Origin: Candidatus Nitrosopumilus sp.
GTDB taxonomy: Archaea; Thermoproteota; Nitrososphaeria; Nitrososphaerales; Nitrosopumilaceae
NCBI GenBank assembly: GCA_029250275.1
Contig: JAPFBP010000005.1
Location: 1 to 46,088, forward strand
Length of the DNA: 46,088 nt
Direction of reading: 5' to 3'
Position numbers and translations under genes: made by a program. The notes under the pieces are model-generated. The model did no database searches. It had not been told where the DNA came from and worked only from the letters and a program-made list of their open reading frames with translations. Positions 1-7,157 of the stretch are shown one piece after another (within the stretch, counting starts at the first letter, position 1; each line of letters starts with the position of its first letter).

Positions 1-2
1 GT

Positions 3-137
3 GGATTGTTTGAAAATACCTACAACATTCTAACGATATCTGACAAAAAAGTACAAGTAGATCTAAAAATTGTAGGTGGAAAAAGACTCCCAATTGAGGA
101 AATTATGAATAATTATAGCCAATTTGACGACGAATGA
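3..137 (+). CDS. C-terminal end of a CDS truncated by the window edge (...GLFENTYNILTISDKKVQVDLKIVGGKRLPIEEIMNNYSQFDDE*), function unknown
   Basis: Open reading frame from window start to TGA at 135-137, hand-translated; not in the ORF track. Confidence 0.6.
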   Translation, partial: GLFENTYNILTISDKKVQVDLKIVGGKRLPIEEIMNNYSQFDDE

Positions 138-170
138 ATTTATTTACAGATACATTCTAGGCATCTTTAT

Positions 171-257
171 GCGGGGGTCGCCTAGCCTGGTAGGGCGTGA
201 GATTGCTAATTTCATGTTCGCAAGAACGCGTGGGTTCAAATCCCTCTCCCCGCGCCA
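171..257 (+). tRNA. tRNA-Ser(GCT), class II with long variable arm, CCA encoded
   Basis: GCGGGGG acceptor pairing with TCCCCGC, D-arm GCCTAGCCTGGTAGGGC, anticodon loop TTGCTAA (GCT), variable arm TGTTCGCAAGAACGC, T-loop TTCAAAT, 3' GCCA. Confidence 0.9.
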
Positions 258-294
258 TTAAAACTTAATAGACCGATTCAAGAAGTTTTTTTTA

Positions 295-456
295 ATGGGG
301 CGAAGAAAATCACAAAAAATTATTCGTACTGGTCCAAAAAATGCCACTACTGGAATGTGTCCTCTTTGTAAAACAATTGGTAAAATTTTCCTTCTTGGCT
401 CACCTGGGCAAGAGAGAGCAAAATGCGAGAAATGTCGTCAAGAATTTGAATTATAG
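295..456 (+). CDS. small zinc-ribbon protein, 53 aa (MGRRKSQKIIRTGPKNATTGMCPLCKTIGKIFLLGSPGQERAKCEKCRQEFEL)
   Basis: ATG to TAG ORF with two CxxC knuckles; below the ORF-track size cutoff. Confidence 0.75.
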   Translation: MGRRKSQKIIRTGPKNATTGMCPLCKTIGKIFLLGSPGQERAKCEKCRQEFEL

Positions 457-529
457 TTCAAAAAACTAACCTGTCAATCAAAATATGTACCCATAACTTT
501 TTAAGACAATTTTCTATTCATAGATAATT

Positions 530-700
530 ATGAGTTCAGAAGCTGAAACCATCTATGAAAGAGTTGCAAAGCTTGAAGATGAAATTGCATTACTTAGAAG
601 TGAAGTCGATATCCTCAAAGTAGCATTAAGAAATAAAATTGCTCGTCATGAAATATCCATGATTAAAAAAGGTAGAGACATAGATTCTATTATTGATTAA
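530..700 (+). CDS. small charged coiled-coil-like protein, 56 aa (MSSEAETIYERVAKLEDEIALLRSEVDILKVALRNKIARHEISMIKKGRDIDSIID)
   Basis: Complete ATG to TAA ORF with heptad-like spacing; ends overlapping the convergent gene at 697. Confidence 0.65.
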   Translation: MSSEAETIYERVAKLEDEIALLRSEVDILKVALRNKIARHEISMIKKGRDIDSIID

Positions 701-1515
701 TTTTTTGTCTTTATACTTCTAATTAATTCTAAAATATAGTCTACATCTTCTGCATTTGGATTAATTTCTAAATACTTGTTCAAATATTTTAAAGCAATTT
801 TAGAATTTTGTAATCTTTCTTCTATAATTCCTTTATCTCTAATATCTTCAGATGATTCTGGTTCGATAGATAATACCATATTTACACATTGTAATGCTTT
901 TTCATAAACAAATGATTGAACATATGAATTTTTTAAATTCCTTGCTAGTCTGACAAGAATCTGATCTGATTTTACTTCATCAAGAAATTCTGGTAGAAAT
1001 TCTAATTCACCACCAAAATTAGTATCAAGAATATCTTGTAAATCATCAACATCTAATAATCGTCCATCATAAAATGGATCTAAGATCATCTCTTCATTGT
1101 ATTTTACTAATATGTGACCTGGAAATCCGACTATCTTGAGATCTAACCCAATAAATTTTGCAATTTCTGCATATAGAATTGAAATAGTAATGGGGAGTCC
1201 TATTTTTTTATCAATTACTTCATTTAAAAAATTATTTTTTGGATTATAGTAATCATCGTCATCTCCACTAAAACCTAAATTTTCAAAGAGATGTTCGTTT
1301 AACATCGAAATCAAATATGTTGGATTTTTGATATCACTGATTGATTCTTTTAGAGATTTTCCAATATGGTTTATTTTTTGAATATACTCATCTACATTAA
1401 GATCTGGATATTCTAAAATCTGTGCAAATTTGAGACATTTTTCAACCAAGTTGAAACTTGGATTATTTACAAATGCAATCCATTCTGCAACTAGTGGATC
1501 AAATTTTTCTTCCAA
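697..1515 (-). CDS. SirB1-type transglutaminase-like domain protein with C-terminal TPR-like region
   Basis: ORF; NEVIDKKIGLPITISILYAEIAKFIGLDLKIVGFPGHILVKY resembles the SirB1/UPF0162 core. Confidence 0.75.
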   Translation of the reverse strand: MEEKFDPLVAEWIAFVNNPSFNLVEKCLKFAQILEYPDLNVDEYIQKINHIGKSLKESISDIKNPTYLISMLNEHLFENLGFSGDDDDYYNPKNNFLNEVIDKKIGLPITISILYAEIAKFIGLDLKIVGFPGHILVKYNEEMILDPFYDGRLLDVDDLQDILDTNFGGELEFLPEFLDEVKSDQILVRLARNLKNSYVQSFVYEKALQCVNMVLSIEPESSEDIRDKGIIEERLQNSKIALKYLNKYLEINPNAEDVDYILELIRSIKTKN

Positions 1516-1518
1516 TTA

Positions 1519-2715
1519 TCACATACTCAGTTTCTTGAGGTATAATTGAGGATCTTTTAGTTCACGAGTATTTGGCGGTATTTCTATCATTTTTTTGAAG
1601 GTATCTATACCTAATTTTTCATAAATTATTTTTGTAAAGTCCTTACCCATACTCTTTCTTACTTGATATGATGAAAAATCAGTTCCCATAAATGTCGTAA
1701 GATAATTTTGAAAATCTTGATCATCTTTTAAGATATTTTCAATTGCAAAAGCTGCCATTCCCTCCATTGCTGTAAATACTGCGTGGTGTTGTTGTATTGG
1801 TAATAACCATCTTTTGTAAATGTCTAACAGTTCTGGAATTGCCTCTCCAATCTTTGGATCTATTTCTACATGAGTAAATGTCATGACGTCTGGTCCGATT
1901 TGCTCCATTAGGAAATGATCTGGATTCAAAAAGAAAAATAAATTAGCTTTTTTTGCAAATGGGAAATTATCTGGAACTGCTTGTAATTGACAGTATTCTG
2001 ATAATCTATTAGTAGTTTCAGTATCTAATGATAAAATTATCTTTGCTAATTCTTCATTTATTTTGTTTACTTCCATTGCTGCACTTTTGTTTACTTGTTG
2101 AAGATTTCCTTGTGCTGAATGAATTAATTCTTCAAGTACGGTCATCTTCACAGCACCTAGATATCCTGAATTAACATTTTCAAATTTTGATTCATATGGT
2201 TCACCTTGTTTATGTAAAATTATTTGTGGATATCTAGACAAAATAAATTTGTTTAAATAAATTTCTGAATCAAGATAGTCTCCATACGTTGTTGTGATTT
2301 TTGAAATGTATTGAATCGCATAAGTTGAATATACTAAATATTTTGCAGTATCTCGCTGCATTAATTCTGCAATTTTTTTTAGATCTTCTTTTGCTACTGC
2401 GTTAAATAATTCCCTAACAAATTCTTTTGATTCGTTGTCTGCAAATACTTTGTTTCCTTTAATCTTCTTTAATTCTTCTAATTCTAGAATTTTTAACGAA
2501 ATATTTTCAGGAACTTTAACTCCCAGAAATTCTTCCACTCTATTTTTAAATTCTGATAATACCAAATTTGCAATTTCCTCTATCTCTTTGAATTGTACTT
2601 TGTTTGCAATATCGTCTTTGGCTTTGATTGCTAACTCTATAATCTCTTTTTCTTCGTTAATTTCAACTGATAATTGTCCAAATAACGCCTCGGCAAATTC
2701 TTGAAATTCTCCCAT
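1519..2715 (-). CDS. conserved hypothetical protein with EExxH and downstream EGMA motifs
   Basis: 398-aa ORF; TVLEELIHSAQG and HHAVFTAMEGMAAFAIE segments. Confidence 0.75.
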   Translation of the reverse strand: MGEFQEFAEALFGQLSVEINEEKEIIELAIKAKDDIANKVQFKEIEEIANLVLSEFKNRVEEFLGVKVPENISLKILELEELKKIKGNKVFADNESKEFVRELFNAVAKEDLKKIAELMQRDTAKYLVYSTYAIQYISKITTTYGDYLDSEIYLNKFILSRYPQIILHKQGEPYESKFENVNSGYLGAVKMTVLEELIHSAQGNLQQVNKSAAMEVNKINEELAKIILSLDTETTNRLSEYCQLQAVPDNFPFAKKANLFFFLNPDHFLMEQIGPDVMTFTHVEIDPKIGEAIPELLDIYKRWLLPIQQHHAVFTAMEGMAAFAIENILKDDQDFQNYLTTFMGTDFSSYQVRKSMGKDFTKIIYEKLGIDTFKKMIEIPPNTRELKDPQLYLKKLSM

Positions 2716-2809
2716 TTCACATAAAATTTAAAAATACTCCATTTAAGATTAACTTGATTTTTTATCAAAGAAATTATTAATTCCAAAATTACTGATTTGT
2801 TATCCAATC

Positions 2810-3682
2810 ATGTTAGACTCTAGTTTAGAATTTTTAAAATGTGTAAATTGTAGTTCCAAATTAGAATTAAACGCATTCAAACATGAAAAAGAAATTGTTG
2901 AAGGAATTTTAGAATGTACAAAATGTAGTAAACAATTTCCTATTATTGATAAAATTCCAATTTTATGGGGTGATTTTTCTCTTTATCTTTCATCACGTAA
3001 AAAATTAAGTGGTCAACTTTACCAATTAATTGAAAATTCAAATTTAAGGAAATTTTACAAAATTTCTTTATCAAAAATTAAACAATTCAGTGATGATAGA
3101 ACTGACATTGAGGAACGATGGTCATTAATATACCAAAATAGTAAATCTGCAAAATTCTATACTGAAATCAAAAAAAATATTCACTCTATCAAAAAATCTA
3201 ATTTTGTTTTAGAATATGGATGTTCAATTGGAATAATGTCTTCGTTTTTAGCTGAATCTCACCAAATGGTTTTTGGAATTGATAGATCATTTACTGCATT
3301 AAGATATGCCAAAAAAGTACACAAAAATAATCTTGATTATGTTGTAGCGGATTTTATGTCTCCCGTATTTGGAAAATTACAATTTGACCTTATTTTAGCT
3401 CTTAATGTTCTAGAATTGACAGAACCTATAGAATTACTAAATCATATTTCAGAACAAATTACTAATGGCTATTTTATCATCAGTGACCCTTATGACTTTG
3501 ACAGGGGAACTCAATCTGTCAAAAAACCTCTTGATGAAATTTCATTACGTCAGAATTTGAAAAATTTGAAATTTAAAATTACATCCAAAACAAAAATTCC
3601 ATCTCACATTATTTGGACTTTGAAACTTAACCCACGTGCAGTTTTAAACTATCAGGTGGATCTGGTAATTGGTAAAAAATAG
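2810..3682 (+). CDS. SAM-dependent class I methyltransferase with N-terminal Trm112-like zinc ribbon
   Basis: CVNCSS...CTKCSKQFPIIDKIPIL followed by LEYGCSIGIMSSFLAE (motif I). Confidence 0.8.
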   Translation: MLDSSLEFLKCVNCSSKLELNAFKHEKEIVEGILECTKCSKQFPIIDKIPILWGDFSLYLSSRKKLSGQLYQLIENSNLRKFYKISLSKIKQFSDDRTDIEERWSLIYQNSKSAKFYTEIKKNIHSIKKSNFVLEYGCSIGIMSSFLAESHQMVFGIDRSFTALRYAKKVHKNNLDYVVADFMSPVFGKLQFDLILALNVLELTEPIELLNHISEQITNGYFIISDPYDFDRGTQSVKKPLDEISLRQNLKNLKFKITSKTKIPSHIIWTLKLNPRAVLNYQVDLVIGKK

Positions 3683-3734
3683 AATTATGTTTATTTATAT
3701 GAAAATCAAATTTTTTCATATTTTTTGAAAATTA

Positions 3735-3989
3735 TTACTTGAAACTATTTTGATCTTCTTTATCTGAAACTGTATCTATTTGATTACAACTTCCACATCC
3801 ATTTTTTCTTGTACCAAACCAAATCAATGCCGCTGGCATAAGGGCATAAAGGACCATGGCGTTTGGAAATCCAATCAATGAATCATTTCCAGTAATGTAT
3901 CCTGATACAATTAATGCAAACATACCAAGTGCTGAAATACCTGAAATTTTATTTAATTTGTCTTTATTAGTCATGACAATTTTATTCAT
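3735..3989 (-). CDS. small membrane protein with C-terminal CGSC motif
   Basis: 84-aa ORF with two hydrophobic segments. Confidence 0.6.
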   Translation of the reverse strand: MNKIVMTNKDKLNKISGISALGMFALIVSGYITGNDSLIGFPNAMVLYALMPAALIWFGTRKNGCGSCNQIDTVSDKEDQNSFK

Positions 3990-4026
3990 TATTCATATTT
4001 AATAGAATGTCCTAATGAATTGATTT

Positions 4027-4194
4027 CTAACCACATGAATTACATTCAAATTTCTTTTTAGATTGATGGGCTTTTTCCATGTGACGTAATGTTCTTTCTG
4101 AATCAGAAAATTCCATATCGCATTTTGGACAAATATTGCCCACAATGATTTCTTTTTTGCGTGAAAACAGACCCATCATTTTTTTGCAAATCAT
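4027..4194 (-). CDS. small C2H2 zinc-finger protein (MICKKMMGLFSRKKEIIVGNICPKCDMEFSDSERTLRHMEKAHQSKKKFECNSCG)
   Basis: Hand-translated reverse strand ORF; CPKC-x12-H-x4-H finger plus trailing CNSC; the second Met (4179) is also a possible start. Confidence 0.7.
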   Translation of the reverse strand: MICKKMMGLFSRKKEIIVGNICPKCDMEFSDSERTLRHMEKAHQSKKKFECNSCG

Positions 4195-4328
4195 TTACAC
4201 ATAAAACTCTTTTACCAATTTGAATATTGGATGAAATATTCTGTCTGATTTATCTTAATTGATGAATAGTTCCATATCAAAATGAAAACCAGTTAATTTA
4301 AGAATCACTATGTGCTATTTTTTTTGTC

Positions 4329-4580
4329 TTGGTAAATTACTTTATCAATAAAATTAAACGCGTATCTAATAGACCTTCTAAATGTGTGAACTGCAATGCA
4401 TTGAATCTAAAAGATGATGCTGTTTTAGCTACTATTGGTCCCTCTGAAGCAAATGCAGATTACGTACCCTCAGTTCTATGTCTTTCTTGTGAAACTTTGA
4501 TGATTATTACTATACACTCAGAATTAGTAGTTGGAATTCATCATTCTGTTGGAAATCAGGTTACTATGCGTAATTCTTGA
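4329..4580 (+). CDS. hypothetical protein with two CxxC motifs (TTG start)
   Basis: 83-aa ORF with CVNCNAL...CLSCETL. Confidence 0.55.
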   Translation: MVNYFINKIKRVSNRPSKCVNCNALNLKDDAVLATIGPSEANADYVPSVLCLSCETLMIITIHSELVVGIHHSVGNQVTMRNS

Positions 4581-4639
4581 ATAAGTAAATCTCCATAAAA
4601 AAGAACAACAATGAAATACTGAAATATTGTATCAATTGT

Positions 4640-4945
4640 ATGTCTGCCATTATCATAATTCCAATTATTATTGTTACAATCATTGGATTATCTGTATATC
4701 TTGCTTATCGATTTTTAATTTATGATTTGTATTGTAAAATATCTATCAATAAATCACTTCAAAAATATAATATCAAAAAAACCCCGTCTCAAATAATTAA
4801 GGAATATTATGAAAATAAAGGAGAATCCCTTTCAGATCAAGAAATTCAAAATCTTGAAAAAAATTACAGACAAAATGAACCTGAGCAATTTCTTGCCATG
4901 TATGATGCAATTAGAGATTATCAAAAAGATAAAGAAAACAACTAA
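4640..4945 (+). CDS. hypothetical membrane-anchored protein
   Basis: 101-aa ORF, N-terminal transmembrane segment. Confidence 0.6.
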   Translation: MSAIIIIPIIIVTIIGLSVYLAYRFLIYDLYCKISINKSLQKYNIKKTPSQIIKEYYENKGESLSDQEIQNLEKNYRQNEPEQFLAMYDAIRDYQKDKENN

Positions 4946-4958
4946 GTTTTTTAAATAT

Positions 4959-5822
4959 CTAAGGTTTTAGTGGGATTTGAATAAACGGTGTTCCACCATC
5001 ACCTACTACTAGAGGTAATACTCCGTTCCAACTTTGTATTTTTAGCCATTCCAAATAATTTGGATTTTGAGCTAATGCTTGATTGATAATTGCAATTGCT
5101 TCTGCTTCACCTTTGGCTTCGGCAATATTTGCATTTGCTAAACCTATGGCGTTTGCTTCTGCTTGTCTAGCTTCAACTTGGATTCTTTTCAAGTCATTTT
5201 CTGCTCTAAGTGCATTTTGCTCTGCTTCTACTTTAGATTCAATTGCTTGGTTAAATAATGCTGAGAATTTAAAATCTGTGATTGAGATTACCTCTGTTAC
5301 GACATCAAATTGATTTAATCTATCTCTGATTGCACCTTCAATATCTGATTTCACTAATGGTCTTTTTGTGATTAATTCCTCAGCATTGTAATTTGCAGTT
5401 ACTTGTTTTACTGTCTCCTCAATTGCTGGTTGAATAACCCTATTTTCATAATCTAGACCAATTTCCTTGAATAATATGTGAATTCGTTCTTTATCTGGAT
5501 GATAGTTTACAGTAACTGTAGTCTCTACTGTTTGAAGGTCTTTTGATGCACTTCTAGTCTCTTTATCAAACTTTAGAGTACGAACTTCCATTTGTATAAC
5601 ATCATCTTGGAACGGAACAACAAAGTGTATTCCCTCATCTAATGGAGGAGCGGAAAGATCAACTGCACTCCAATGTGTTAAAATTCCTCTATGACCTGCA
5701 TCTACAATTTTGACTGAGGCTGAAGCTATAACCCCGATAATAATTAGAACGATAATTGCAATTAAAACCATTTTAGCTCCATTCATGTTAACATTTACTT
5801 TAGGAGATTGATACTTTGACAA
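4959..5822 (-). CDS. SPFH/prohibitin-family membrane protein
   Basis: N-terminal TM, then VDAGHRGILTHWSAV...EGIHFVVPFQDDVIQMEVRTLKFDKETRSASKDLQTVETTVTVNYH, characteristic of prohibitins. Confidence 0.9.
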   Translation of the reverse strand: MSKYQSPKVNVNMNGAKMVLIAIIVLIIIGVIASASVKIVDAGHRGILTHWSAVDLSAPPLDEGIHFVVPFQDDVIQMEVRTLKFDKETRSASKDLQTVETTVTVNYHPDKERIHILFKEIGLDYENRVIQPAIEETVKQVTANYNAEELITKRPLVKSDIEGAIRDRLNQFDVVTEVISITDFKFSALFNQAIESKVEAEQNALRAENDLKRIQVEARQAEANAIGLANANIAEAKGEAEAIAIINQALAQNPNYLEWLKIQSWNGVLPLVVGDGGTPFIQIPLKP

Positions 5823-5926
5823 TAAATTTTGTATTTTTCTTCTACTATTATACCAATCTAATTGTCATTTATAAAATTGAAATTCATTCCTCAACAAATT
5901 TATGTCATCAATATGTACAAGAACTA

Positions 5927-6355
5927 ATGGCAGAGGCTAATTTTTCTTGGATATACATCTTAATTTTCTTGGCAATTCCACTGGCAAGAATTATTCCTCG
6001 ACTTTTAGCAAAAAAAGGTATAGGGAAAAAATTCTTTCCACAACAACTCCAACAACAAAATCAACAACAACCAAATCAACCTGAATCACGTTTTGGTGAA
6101 TATCAACAAAAACCACCAATGGAAACTACCAAACCTAAATCAAAAAATGATCTTGTTTTAGGAGCGCTTAATCGAGGTTCAAAATCATTTGAAAGTATTC
6201 AAAAAAATACTGGATTAGATAGTCAAGATCTAGATGCTATTTTGGAAGATTTGGAGAAAAATGGATTGTTAAAAGTAATCCAAAAACAGGGTATGTTAGG
6301 TCCTAAAACTGAATTACTTCCAACTGATAAGGGATTCAAGGAATATTATTCCTAA
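5927..6355 (+). CDS. membrane-anchored winged-helix-like protein with Q-rich linker
   Basis: ORF track 5816..6355, start probably ATG 5927 (MAEANFSWIYILIFLAIP); QQLQQQNQQQPNQPE linker; C-terminal HTH-like region. Confidence 0.65.
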   Translation: MAEANFSWIYILIFLAIPLARIIPRLLAKKGIGKKFFPQQLQQQNQQQPNQPESRFGEYQQKPPMETTKPKSKNDLVLGALNRGSKSFESIQKNTGLDSQDLDAILEDLEKNGLLKVIQKQGMLGPKTELLPTDKGFKEYYS

Positions 6356-6410
6356 ATTAACTGTAATTCTTTCAATGAAAATCAGATTAACTGTTAATTA
6401 ATGATTTTTT

Positions 6411-6980
6411 TTGAGTTGGTATGTGGTAAAAAATTCTAAATTTCTTCAATTAATTAAAAAATACACTTCTTTAAAAGTTAGATTTTATTTTATTTACAAA
6501 AATAAACATTATTTTATTAATAATGGACATTTCAAGTCTGGATTCTCATCTAAAATTACAATAACTAAAAACCGAGACAACATAATGTCTGGTTTTTCTA
6601 AAATGGGATTTCTTTTTGATGAGATAATTCGAATGCGTATAGTAGGATACTCTGATAAAAAAAATAATGACGAACTTTTGTATACTTTGAATTTAATTCC
6701 ATTAAATCGAAAAATTAGAGCTCTTTTGGATTGGAAAGTTTTTTCCCCTGAATACACCCGAGAGATGTCTAGGCTATTTGAAGTTAGGAATGCTCTAAAC
6801 CATGCTGTATCTATTGATAATGTACATTATACTCCGAACAAAGAGGTTTCATTATCTTCTCAAACAGGTTTTAAGAAATTTAAGCTAGATTTTGAAAGAT
6901 CTTGGAAGAAATTATTACAAGTATATGCAGAAGAACAAAAACCCGTTTATTTACAATTAGAGAAACTCTTGACACAATAA
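6411..6980 (+). CDS. HEPN-like protein with RNALNH (Rx4H) motif
   Basis: ORF from TTG 6411; an internal ATG at 6585 (MSGFSKMGF...) is an alternative start. Confidence 0.55.
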   Translation: MSWYVVKNSKFLQLIKKYTSLKVRFYFIYKNKHYFINNGHFKSGFSSKITITKNRDNIMSGFSKMGFLFDEIIRMRIVGYSDKKNNDELLYTLNLIPLNRKIRALLDWKVFSPEYTREMSRLFEVRNALNHAVSIDNVHYTPNKEVSLSSQTGFKKFKLDFERSWKKLLQVYAEEQKPVYLQLEKLLTQ

Positions 6981-6999
6981 ATTTTAGATATGGTATGTG

Positions 7000-7114
7000 T
7001 GCCGGGGGCGAGTTTTGAACTCGCGACCTCCAGATTATGAGTATTGCCTTAGTTGGAGAACCGTTAGAGTTTACCAATTGAACTGGCACTCTAACCAGGC
7101 TGAGCTACCCCGGC
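7000..7114 (-). tRNA. tRNA-Met(CAT) (elongator-type) with a 40-nt intron at 7043..7082
   Basis: Spliced: GCCGGGGTAGCTCAGCCTGGTTAGAGTGCCAG|ACTCATAATCTGGAGGTCGCGAGTTCAAAACTCGCCCCCGGCA; anticodon loop CTCATAA; CCAGA/TCTGG stem only after splicing; no encoded CCA. Confidence 0.93.
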
Positions 7115-7157
7115 ATAATATATGATCAAAAATTTGGGAAATTAAATGATTCTAATT

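Noticed and set aside
2435-2704. Antisense ORFs within strong CDSs (also 5083..5313, 8120..8317, 8434..8646, 24982..25317, 25372..25635, 29616..30190, 30512..30850, 32518..32905, 35416..36048, 43537..44097)
   Set aside because: All lie opposite recognisable conserved genes and show shadow-ORF composition; no independent evidence.
4196-4328. Possible C/D-box sRNA (GATGAA...CTGA...TGATGA)
   Set aside because: Boxes are in partial order but I could find no convincing terminal D box or closing stem; insufficient support.
6880-7089. 69-aa minus-strand ORF
   Set aside because: Runs through the intron-containing tRNA-Met and into the 6411..6980 CDS; artefact.
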